In this document: piece by piece, positions 54,015-62,274 of the stretch
How the letters are laid out: each line of letters starts with the position of its first letter
How positions within the stretch are numbered: position 1 is the stretch's first letter
Source: Micromonospora sp. CB01531
GTDB taxonomy: Bacteria; Actinomycetota; Actinomycetes; Mycobacteriales; Micromonosporaceae
Reading direction: 5' to 3'
Assembly (NCBI RefSeq): GCF_001905095.1
Contig: NZ_LWLS01000056.1
Span: 108,307 to 172,306, forward strand
DNA length: 64,000 nucleotides
Notes under the pieces: model-generated
Seen by the model: the letters and a program-made list of their open reading frames with translations, nothing else
What the model was told of the DNA's origin: nothing
Databases searched by the model: none
Position numbers and translations under genes: made by a program

Positions 54015-55637
54015 TCAGCCTGACACCCGGACCTTGGACAGGTCGTAGGAGTTGGCGGGGGAAAGCTCGAGGCTGGTGACCCGCTTGCGCTTGGCCAGGA
54101 CGTTGTCCGGGGTCCAGGCCCACATGGCCGGCGAGAGCGCCCAGATCTTCTCCTGGGCCTGCTTGAGCAGTGCGTCCCGCTTGGCGGCGTCGGGCTCCGA
54201 GCCGGCCTGGTCGATCAGGCCGCTGATCTCCGGGAAGACGAAGCCGTGGTAGCTGTCGCGGGTCTTCTCCTTCTCGGCGGTGCCGCCGTACTGGCCCTGC
54301 AGGTTGGTGATGGCCAGGCCGGTCTGGTTGCCGTAGCCGTTGCCGAGGACGTCCCAGTCGCCGGCCTCACCGCGGCGCCACGCGTTGATCTCACCGCCCT
54401 TGGGGATCTCCTTCAGCTTCACCGTCACACCGACGTCGCCGAGCATGCTGACCAGCGCCTCCATCACCCGGGCGGCGCCGGCGAACTCGGACTCCTCCCA
54501 GATGAAGGTGAGGTCGAGCTTCGACACGCCTTCGGCGGCCAGCATCTGCTTGGCCTTTGCCGGGTCGAAGGCGTACTGGCCGGTGCGGACGAAACCGGCG
54601 AGGGTCTTGGGTACCACGCCTTCGGCGGAGCTGACCACCCCGTTCATCAGGCTGGAGATCAGCGAGTCGTGGTCGACGGCGTAGCTGAGCGCCTCCCGGA
54701 CCTTGGGGTTGGTCAGCGGGTGACCGGCCGGCTTGCGGAAGTTGTAGAAGAGGTGGATCAGGCGGGTGCCCGGCTCCTGGATGAGCTCGATGTCGTTGTT
54801 CTTCTTCAGCGCCGCTGCCGACTCGGGGGTGATGGTGTCGATGACGTCGGCTTGGCCGGAGGTGATCGCGATGACCCGCCCGCCCTCCTCCTCCTGGTAG
54901 GAGATGTTCACCTCGTCGAGGAGGGCCTTCTCGCCCCAGTAGTTCTCGTTGCGGACGAGGCGGTAGGTGCCGGTGCCGGAGTCGGCGGAGGCGACCTTGA
55001 AGGGGCCGGTGCCGATGCCCTCGCGCAGTTCCTCCGGCTTGTTGGCCTTGGCCGGCGTGATGAGGATGTTCGACATCAGGGAGTCGAGCGTCACCAGCGG
55101 CTTGCTGGTGGTGAGCGTGAAGGTGCGGTCGTCGATCTTCGCAAACACGGGCTGCTCGGGGAACTGGGCGGCGACGAAGCTCGCCTTCACCTGGAAGTAG
55201 TACTTGAGCGCGGTCTCGACGTCCTCGACGGTGACCGGCGACTTGTCCGAGTAGTGGATGTCGTCGCGGAGCTTGACGGTCCACGTGGTGGGTGCGGTGA
55301 GCTCGAACGACTGTGCCAGCACCAGCTCAGGCTTGAGGTTCTGACCGATCCGGGTCAGGGCCTGCCGGACGGCGCGCTGGACGGTGACCGCGGCGTCGTA
55401 CTGGTTGAGCTTGTTGTCGAGGCTCACCAGGTTGCGGTTGAGCACGATGCTGAGCTTGCCGCCGCCCCCGGACCCGGTGGCGCCGCCGGCGCCCTGCGGC
55501 CCCGCGCAGGCGCTCAGCGCCGAGCCGACGACGGTGCCCGCGCCCACGAGGCCGGCGAACTGCAGGAGCGCCCGGCGGGAGATCCCCCGACCGGGGCCGG
55601 CGCCGGTGGCGCCGCTCATCCCGACCTTGTCGGACAT
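54015..55637 (-). CDS. family-5 solute-binding lipoprotein of the ABC importer
   Basis: The product is 540 aa. The ATG at 55637 has AAGGAGGA close upstream. The signal combines a twin-arginine (ISRRALLQFAGLVGAGTVV) with a lipobox (SALSAC), so a lipid-anchored, Tat-exported protein is likely. The mature part is SBP_bac_5: LAQSFELTAPTTWTVKLRDDIHYSDKSPVTVEDV, GTGPFKVASADSGTGTYRLVRNENYWG, NPKVREALSYAVD. Members bind peptides, opines, nickel or oligosaccharides. Here the downstream sugar-acid enzymes argue for a carbohydrate ligand. It is first of eight tightly packed genes. Confidence 0.92.
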   Translation of the reverse strand: MSDKVGMSGATGAGPGRGISRRALLQFAGLVGAGTVVGSALSACAGPQGAGGATGSGGGGKLSIVLNRNLVSLDNKLNQYDAAVTVQRAVRQALTRIGQNLKPELVLAQSFELTAPTTWTVKLRDDIHYSDKSPVTVEDVETALKYYFQVKASFVAAQFPEQPVFAKIDDRTFTLTTSKPLVTLDSLMSNILITPAKANKPEELREGIGTGPFKVASADSGTGTYRLVRNENYWGEKALLDEVNISYQEEEGGRVIAITSGQADVIDTITPESAAALKKNNDIELIQEPGTRLIHLFYNFRKPAGHPLTNPKVREALSYAVDHDSLISSLMNGVVSSAEGVVPKTLAGFVRTGQYAFDPAKAKQMLAAEGVSKLDLTFIWEESEFAGAARVMEALVSMLGDVGVTVKLKEIPKGGEINAWRRGEAGDWDVLGNGYGNQTGLAITNLQGQYGGTAEKEKTRDSYHGFVFPEISGLIDQAGSEPDAAKRDALLKQAQEKIWALSPAMWAWTPDNVLAKRKRVTSLELSPANSYDLSKVRVSG

Positions 55638-55661
55638 GAATTCCTCCTTGTGGTGGTTGGC

Positions 55662-55684
55662 AACATATGTCCGTTGTGACGGAC
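55662..55684 (-). promoter_or_regulatory. importer-operon promoter with perfect palindrome
   Basis: On the minus strand TATGTT (55662-55667) is a likely -10. Immediately upstream lies GTCCGT-TGTG-ACGGAC (55669-55684, plus-strand reading), a perfect 6-4-6 inverted repeat filling the spacer. A protein bound there would control the eight-gene operon. It differs in sequence from the palindrome at the divergent promoter. Confidence 0.55.
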
Positions 55685-55714
55685 GCCACTGGTGGTGGAG
55701 CCACGATGGCACAG

Positions 55715-55743
55715 TTGCGCGTTCTGCGCAATGGCGCTAGCGT
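55715..55743 (+). promoter_or_regulatory. kinase-operon promoter with operator over the -35
   Basis: TTGCGC (55715-55720), a 17-bp spacer and TAGCGT (55738-55743) make a well-spaced promoter. The -35 is the left arm of a perfect palindrome, TTGCGC-GTTCT-GCGCAA (55715-55731). The DeoR regulator at the end of this operon is the obvious candidate repressor. A 5' leader of about 115 nt would precede the kinase ATG. Confidence 0.65.
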
Positions 55744-55864
55744 CTTTCGCGTCGCTGAATGCCTCCGAGCCGGAGGGCCGGCCCCCGGCCGAGCCCTCGC
55801 GCGGGATGCCGCGACTCTGGATCGAAAGAGCAGTTCGCAGGCGCAATCAAGAGGAGGTGAGGGG

Positions 55865-57079
55865 ATGCCGGAGCTGACTGTCGTGGCCGATGACCTGAGT
55901 GGAGCCGCCGAAGCCGCCGCCACCTTCCTGTTGCGCACAACGCGCATCTCGGTGCTCCTCGGCCACGAACCTCCACCACGCGGGCCAGCGGACACCGCCA
56001 CCCCGCCGCGCGTCGTAGCGGTCGACACCGCCACCCGGGCCCTGCACCCGACCGGCGCAACCGACCGGATCAAGTCACTGCTCACCGGGCAGCGGGGCGG
56101 AACCGTCCTGAAAAAGGTGGACTCCCTGCTCCGCGGCAACCTCGCCGCCGAGGTGGCGGCCATGCACGCCGCCCTCGGTGCCACCCCCGTCGTCGCCACC
56201 GCACTTCCCGCCGCCGGGCGGATCGTGGTCGACGGCGTGCTGCACGTCCGCGGCGTCCCGCTGCACGAAACCGGCCTCTGGCACGCCGAAGAACGACCTG
56301 CCCCGCGCGACCTCGCCGCGGCGCTCGCGCCCCTGCCGACCCGCACGGTGCCCCTCACCGTCGTACGCGGCGGCCCCCAGAACCTGGCCCGCTCCCTGGC
56401 GACGGCGATCGCGGCCGGGCTCGTACCGGTCTGCGACGCCGCGACCGACGCCGACCTCGACACCGTCTGCGCCGCGGCGCGCCTGGCCACCGAACGGCCG
56501 CTGCTGGTCGGCTCCGCCGGGCTCGCCGCCGCGGCAGCCCGCGGCATGGCACCGGATCCCGACCACGCCGCTGACCCCACCGACGCGCTGCCGGCGGCCG
56601 GCGCGGTGCTGGTCGTCGCCGGGACCGCCGCCCCCACCATTCGAACTCAGCTCGCCGCGCTCGCCCCCCGGGCCGACGTCGTGCTGCGCCTCGACCCCGA
56701 GGCCCTGTTGAGCGACCCGGCCGCCGCGGCCCACCAGGTGGCCGCCCGCCTGGACGGCGCCCGCTGCGCAGCGGTCACCATCGACGGCCGCGCCGGGATC
56801 CGCCCCCACCTCGCGACGCGCCTGGCATCCGCCCTCGCCGACGCCGTGGCGCCGTCGACCATGGATGGACGCGCCCTCGTGCTCACCGGCGGCGAGACCG
56901 CCCGCGCGGTCCTCGACCGGCTCGGCGTCGCGCGCCTGCGACCCGTTGCCGAGCGGGAAGGCGCTGTGCTCTCGCGTACCGACACGGGGCGCGTCGTGGT
57001 GACCCGCCCGGGCAGCTTCGGCGGCCCCACCTCCCTCACCGACCTCGTCCGCATCGTGCTGTCCGAGCACGTGACCTGA
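55865..57079 (+). CDS. DUF1537 four-carbon acid sugar kinase (OtnK/DtnK family)
   Basis: The product is 404 aa; the ATG at 55865 follows AGGAGGTGAG. N-terminal sugar-binding domain: LTVVADDLSGAAEAAATFLL, VVAVDTATRAL, VLKKVDSLLRGNLAAEV. C-terminal nucleotide domain: AAGAVLVVAGTAAPTIRTQL and RALVLTGGETARAVLDRLGV. Characterised DUF1537 kinases phosphorylate D-threonate, D-erythronate or related 3-oxo-tetronates at C4. The PdxA2-type gene 10 nt downstream is the standard partner that oxidises and decarboxylates the product to dihydroxyacetone phosphate. Confidence 0.88.
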   Translation: MPELTVVADDLSGAAEAAATFLLRTTRISVLLGHEPPPRGPADTATPPRVVAVDTATRALHPTGATDRIKSLLTGQRGGTVLKKVDSLLRGNLAAEVAAMHAALGATPVVATALPAAGRIVVDGVLHVRGVPLHETGLWHAEERPAPRDLAAALAPLPTRTVPLTVVRGGPQNLARSLATAIAAGLVPVCDAATDADLDTVCAAARLATERPLLVGSAGLAAAAARGMAPDPDHAADPTDALPAAGAVLVVAGTAAPTIRTQLAALAPRADVVLRLDPEALLSDPAAAAHQVAARLDGARCAAVTIDGRAGIRPHLATRLASALADAVAPSTMDGRALVLTGGETARAVLDRLGVARLRPVAEREGAVLSRTDTGRVVVTRPGSFGGPTSLTDLVRIVLSEHVT

Positions 57080-57089
57080 AGGAGCCGAG

Positions 57090-58094
57090 ATGGCCAGCAG
57101 TCCCTACATCGCCGTCACCATGGGCGACGGCGCCGGAATCGGCCCCGAGATCATCGTGCGGGCGCTGCTCGACCCCCAGGTCTCGGCGACAGCCCGGTGC
57201 GTCGTCATCGGCGACGCGGCCCGCCTGCGGCAGGCCGCCGGCATCGTCGGGCTCGAGCCGGAGATCGTCCCCGTGACCGGAGTAACCGACGCCGAGTTCA
57301 CCCCCGGCCGGATCAACGTCATCGACCTGGGACTGCTGCCGGCCGACCTGCCGTTCGGCCGGATGTCGCCGGTGGCCGGCGACGCCGCGTACCACTACGT
57401 GCGGGTGGCCAGCAAGCTGGCGATGGCGGGTGACGTGCAGGCCATCTGCACGGCCCCGCTGAACAAGGAGGCGCTGCACGCGGGCGGGCACGTCTTCCCC
57501 GGCCACACCGAACTGCTCGCCCAGCTCACCGGGACCGCCGAGGTGTCGATGATGCTGTCGACGCCGAAGGTGAAGGTCATCCACGTGACCACCCACATCG
57601 GCCTCATCGACGCCGTGGAGCGCATCGAGCCGGGGCTGGTGGAGCGGACCATCCGGCGTGGCCACCAGGCCATGGTGGACGCGGGTGTGCCCGCACCCCG
57701 GATCGGGGTCTGCGGCATCAACCCGCACGCCGGCGAGAACGGCCTGTTCGGCCGGGGCGAGGAGGAGTCGAAGATCGTCCCCGCCGTCCAGACCTGCCGG
57801 AGCGACGGCATCGACGTGCAGGGCCCGCTGCCCGCGGACACGCTCTTCTTCCTCGCCGGACGCGGTGACCACGACCTAGTGGTGGCGATGTACCACGACC
57901 AGGGCCACGGCCCGGTGAAGGTGCTGGGCCTGGAGGCGGGCGTAAACATCACCGTCGGCCTGCCCGTCATCCGCACCTCGGTGGACCACGGCACCGCGTT
58001 CGACATCGCCGGCAAGGGGATCGCCGACCACCGATCCATGATCGAGGCGTTGCGGCTCGCCGTCGAGATGGCGCCGCAGCCGGTCGCCGGTTGA
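57090..58094 (+). CDS. pdxA2: PdxA2-type 4-phospho-tetronate dehydrogenase
   Basis: The product is 334 aa; GAAGGAG is upstream of the ATG. PdxA-family motifs: VTMGDGAGIGPEIIVRALLD, ICTAPLNKEALHAGGHVFPGHTELLA (metal His), VTTHIGLIDAV (metal His), GINPHAGENGLFGRGEE and MYHDQGHGPVKVLG (metal His). The nearby kinase marks it as PdxA2 rather than the vitamin B6 enzyme. It would oxidise D-threonate- or D-erythronate-4-phosphate with NAD and release CO2 and dihydroxyacetone phosphate. It feeds glycolysis. Confidence 0.9.
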   Translation: MASSPYIAVTMGDGAGIGPEIIVRALLDPQVSATARCVVIGDAARLRQAAGIVGLEPEIVPVTGVTDAEFTPGRINVIDLGLLPADLPFGRMSPVAGDAAYHYVRVASKLAMAGDVQAICTAPLNKEALHAGGHVFPGHTELLAQLTGTAEVSMMLSTPKVKVIHVTTHIGLIDAVERIEPGLVERTIRRGHQAMVDAGVPAPRIGVCGINPHAGENGLFGRGEEESKIVPAVQTCRSDGIDVQGPLPADTLFFLAGRGDHDLVVAMYHDQGHGPVKVLGLEAGVNITVGLPVIRTSVDHGTAFDIAGKGIADHRSMIEALRLAVEMAPQPVAG

Positions 58095-58118
58095 CTCCTC
58101 GGATAAGGTGCGCATGAC

Positions 58119-58910
58119 ATGAGCAGGCAGAGATCGTCGCAACGACGCGACCAGATCGTGCAGATGGCCGCCTCCAACGGACTGGCCAGTGTGGAGGAAC
58201 TCTCCGCCAAGCTGGGCGTGACCCCCTCCACGATCCGGCGCGATCTCGCGCTGCTCACCACCCAGGGCAAACTCGCCCGCACCTACGGCGGCGCCCTCAG
58301 CCTGGAGCCGCACCCGGAGGCCTCGCTACGTCAGCGCCTCGGCGAGGCGTACGCCGCCAAACGGGCGATCGCGGCCTGGGCGGCCGAGCAGATCGTCCCC
58401 GGCGAGAGCGTCCTGCTCGACGCCGGGTCGACGACGGCCGCCCTGGCCCAGATCCTCACCGGGTTCACCAACCTGTCCGTGTCCACCATCGGCCTGACCG
58501 CCCTGGAGGTCCTGGCCGAGGCGGAGCATCTCGAGGTCGTCCTCCTCGGGGGCCGGCTACGGACGCTGAGCCAGAGCTTCGTCGGACCGGTCACCGAGTC
58601 GGCGCTGGAGCGGATGTCGTTCGACCGCGCCTTCATGGGCGCCGACGGCGTACGGGCCGACCGGGGCATCAACGAGAAGGACCTCGAACAGACGCGGCTG
58701 AAGGAGCTCATGATGAGCCGCGCCGATCATGTCTACGTCCTGGTGCACGGGGCCAAACTGGGCCAGGCGCCCTTCCACGCGTGGGCGGTCATGCCACCCC
58801 GATGGACCCTCGTGACAGACGACTCCGCGCCGCACGACGAGGTGGCCAAGTTCCGCGACAAGGGCATCCAGGTGGTCATCGTCGAGCCGGCCTCGACCGG
58901 CGCCGCGTGA
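58119..58910 (+). CDS. DeoR-family transcriptional regulator
   Basis: The product is 263 aa. The N-terminal HTH is RRDQIVQMAASNGLASVEELSAKLGVTPSTIRRDLALL, followed by GKLARTYGGAL. The sugar-phosphate-isomerase-like effector domain has SVLLDAGSTTAALAQIL, LGGRLRTLSQSFVG, FMGADGV and the C-terminal TDD. DeoR proteins usually bind a phosphorylated pathway intermediate. It is third in the kinase operon and likely represses that operon, and possibly the divergent importer operon, from the palindromes at 55669-55731. Confidence 0.9.
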   Translation: MSRQRSSQRRDQIVQMAASNGLASVEELSAKLGVTPSTIRRDLALLTTQGKLARTYGGALSLEPHPEASLRQRLGEAYAAKRAIAAWAAEQIVPGESVLLDAGSTTAALAQILTGFTNLSVSTIGLTALEVLAEAEHLEVVLLGGRLRTLSQSFVGPVTESALERMSFDRAFMGADGVRADRGINEKDLEQTRLKELMMSRADHVYVLVHGAKLGQAPFHAWAVMPPRWTLVTDDSAPHDEVAKFRDKGIQVVIVEPASTGAA

Positions 58911-59079
58911 GGCCGCAGAGCCGGTCAAGCTCTCCGCGCGTCCGACCAGAGTTCGGTTCGGCTGCGGCCTCGGCCGACTGCCCGCATGTCGGCCCTTGAC
59001 CGCCGACCGTGGCCGCCTTAGCTTCGTCAATCAGAAAGGTCTCTTAACTAATTTGGCCTCATCCCTCGTGGGAGTGCCC

Positions 59080-60421
59080 ATGCGATCGTTCCGTCACCGC
59101 CGCCTCACCGCCCTCGTCGCCCTGGCGACCGTGCTGGTCACCGCCACCCCGGCGACCGCCGCCGCGCCCGGCAACCCGAACCGCCGGGGCCGGCCACCTC
59201 CGCGTCGGCTACTTCACCCAGTGGGGGATCTACGGCCGGGCCTTCCCGGTCAAGAAGCTGGACACCTCCGGAGCGGCGAGCCGCCTCACCCACGTCAACT
59301 ACGCCTTCGGCAACGTGAGCGAAGACGGGCGCTGCTACGTGGACGGTGGGCCGGGCGAGGGCGACGCCTGGGCCGACTACCAGCGCCCCGTCCCGGCGGA
59401 GGAGAGCGTCGACGGCGTCGCCGACGCCTGGGGCGAACCGCTCAACGGCAACCTCGGCCAACTGGCCAAGCTCAAGGCCAAGCACCGCGACCTGAAGGTG
59501 ATGATCTCGCTGGGTGGCTGGAGCTGGTCGACGTACTTCTCGAACGCCGCCCGCACCGACGCCTCCCGCCAGGCGTTCGTCGCCTCCTGCATCGACCTCT
59601 ACCTCAAGGGGAACCTCCCGGTCCTGGACGGTGGCAGTGGCGGCCCGGCCGCGGCCGCCGGCGTCTTCGACGGCATCGACCTGGACTGGGAGTGGCCGAA
59701 CTGGCCGGGTGAGCCGGGCAACGTGGTCCGCCCGGAGGACCGGCAGAACTTCACCAAGCTGCTCGGCGAGTTCCGCCGGCAACTGGACGCGTACGGCCGG
59801 CAGACCCGCAAGCACTACGAGCTGACCGCCTTCCTGCCGGCCAACCCGGCGGCCATGGACGCCGGATACGAGGGCCGCAAGATCTTCCAGTATCTGGACT
59901 TCGCCACCGTGCAGGGATACGACTTCCACGGCGCCTGGGACGCGGTGACCAACCAGCAGTCGGCGCTGCGGGTGCCGGCGGGAGCACCGGACAGCCCCGA
60001 CTTCTCCGCCGAGGTGGCGATCGACGGTTGGGTCGCTCGCGGTGCACCACGTGACAAGCTGGTCCTCGGCATCCCGTACTACGGCCGGGGCTGGACCGGC
60101 GTGACCGGCGGCGGGAACGGCCTGTTCCAGCCCGCGGCCGGGCCCGCGCCGGCCACCTTCGAGGCCGGCTACGAGGACTACCGGCGGCTCAAGGCTCTGG
60201 CCGGCGACGGCTTCACCATTCATCGCGATGTTCGCGCCGGGCACGCCTGGTTGTTCGACGGCACGACGTTCTGGACGTACGACGATCCGGCGGTCGTGCT
60301 GCAGAAGACGCGGTACATCCGCCGGGCCGGCCTGGCCGGAGCAATGGTCTGGTCGCTGGACGGCGACGACGACAACGCCACGTTGACCAGGACGATCAGC
60401 CTCGGGCTGGCGATCCCGTAG
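59080..60421 (+). pseudogene. secreted GH18 chitinase, frameshifted after the signal peptide
   Basis: The ATG at 59080 has GGAG 7 nt upstream and opens a signal peptide (LTALVALATVLVTATPATAAA). At GGGG (59186-59189) the frame slips. One base on, the catalytic domain reads HLRVGYFTQWGIYGRAFPVK, then VNYAFGN, VMISLGGWSWSTYF, the active site GVFDGIDLDWEWP (DxxDxDxE complete), VQGYDFHGAWD and MVWSLDGDD. Removing one G gives a 446-aa enzyme without a binding domain. The downstream frame alone (from 59315) lacks a signal. An AT-rich stretch at 59037-59056 may be its promoter. It would hydrolyse chitin outside the cell. Confidence 0.85.
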
Positions 60422-60636
60422 CCGTACCTCACCCCCCGGGACGCTCCTGCGGCACCCAGCGATCCCCACCGGCCCATCACCGACCGAATTTCTCGGCCGG
60501 CGACGGGCCGGCGGCGTTCGGAAGCACCGGCAACAGCCGGCCGGGGCGACGGAGGACCGATCCGATCGTTCAGCCCTATGCAACCGGCAAACACGGGAGA
60601 GTCGGTGCAGAGCCGCACGTATCGGAGGAGGACCTC

Positions 60637-62267
60637 GTGCCACCAATGCACCGGCGGCTGTTGGCGCTGCTCGGGACCGCCGCGGCGGTCCCGCTGGCTG
60701 AGGTCTTCGTGCTGGTGCTGGTCGGGTTCATCCCGGCCGAGGGACTGGCGCCCCAGAGCACGGCGGTCTGGCCGTACGACTCCTACCACGACATGCGCTG
60801 GCTGCTGGTCTACCACAACTCCTGGCTCATGTTCGGCTCCGGCCTGCTGGCTCTGATCGCGCTGCGTGGAGTGCTGTCCGCGACGATCGTCAGCCTGGCC
60901 TGGCCGGCGCATGCGCCGCGGCCGCCGTACCGGGCGCTTCTGCTGCGCAACGTCGGGGTAGCGGCGTTCGGAGCGTTCCTCGTCCTGCCGTTCGCCGCGT
61001 ACGCGATCGCGGCGTCGGTGGTCTCGCTGTCCTGGTTCCTGTTCGCCGCCCTCATTCCGATGCTGCTGCTCGCCCCCTTCCTGCAGCGGATGTCGGTGGC
61101 CCAGGGTGGTGGCGCGGCTTGCCGTCGATCGAACTGGTCGGCTGGTCGCTACTCGACTTCGTCGTGATCACCGTGCTCGGCGGGCTGGTGTGGCGCACTC
61201 CGGAGGTGTGGACGCCCATTGTCACCATCGCCGCCGGCGCACTCAACGGTCTGCTCTGGCGGCAGACGGTGCACGCGGCCGTCCTGCAGAAGCGGATACG
61301 TTGGGCACGGGTGCCGGTCGCACCGATCGTCATGGTGCTGGCGCTGGCCGTCCCGCTGACGTCGCAGGTGCTCTCCCAGCCCCGCAACCAGGCCAACACC
61401 GTCACCGCACCGATTCTCAACCAGCGGCTGCCGCCGCAGGTGCCCTACGCGGTGATCCTGCTCGACGGGCACGACTCGGCGTACGACGGCCGGCCCGCGG
61501 CGGATCCGAACGTGCAGCCGTTCTCATACCTCGGCCTGGACTCAGCTGGCCGCCCGCGGCCGTACCGGTCGGACGCCACCCACCGGTCGCTGGAGTCCAG
61601 CTCGCAGCTGCTCGCCGCGCAGATCGAGATGCTTCACCGGCGGACCGGACGGTCGATCGCCCTGATCGCGCGGAGCGAGGGGGCGATGGTGGCCCGCACC
61701 TACCTGCGGGACCGGCCCGACTCCCCGGTGCGGGCGCTGGCGTTGTTCAGCCCGCTGGTCCGCGCCGCGCGGACCTACTATCCCCCGCCGGAGGCCAAGT
61801 CCGGCTGGGGGCTGGCCGCAGGATGGCTGCTGCGGGTGATGTTCAAGGTGACGACCATCGGCAACCGGGCCGGCAGCACACCCGACGAGCCGTTCGTCCG
61901 CTCACTGCTGGACGGGGCGACCTTCTACCGCTACCAGATCCTGTGCCCGATCCCGGGCGTACGCGTTGTCGCCTTCCTGCCGACGGTGAGCGCCGCCGAG
62001 GCGCCACCCGGCCAGAAGCTCCAGATTCCGGTGGTCGAGGTGCCGACCTTCCACGCGGGAATCATCGGCCGGAAGGGCGCCGACGACGTGCTGATCAGCT
62101 TCCTCGCCGGCGCGAACGTCAACCACCCCCGCCGCGAGTTCGGCCCACTCCAGCAACTGGGGGACGCCTGGCATGCCCCCGCCCTGGCGATCCAGCTGAA
62201 CCCGGTCTGGCGGCCCACCGCGCCACCCGGCCGGCCGTTCACACCGACCCGGTTCTGCCACTCCTGA
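60637..62267 (+). pseudogene. membrane protein with C-terminal alpha/beta-hydrolase-like domain, frameshifted
   Basis: The GTG at 60637 has GGAGGAGG 4 nt upstream. The first 155 codons give four helices. At GGG (61104-61106) the frame changes. In the new frame WWRGLPSIELVGWSLLDFVV continues two or three helices and then a soluble domain. That domain holds YAVILLDGHDSAYDGRP, a nucleophile-elbow-like SIALIARSEGAMVA and VRALALFSPLVRAA. Adding one G restores a protein of about 543 aa. The elbow reads A-R-S-E-G rather than G-x-S-x-G, so hydrolase activity is uncertain. Alternatively these are two genes, with the second from a TTG at 61119. Confidence 0.65.
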
Positions 62268-62274
62268 TGCCCTA

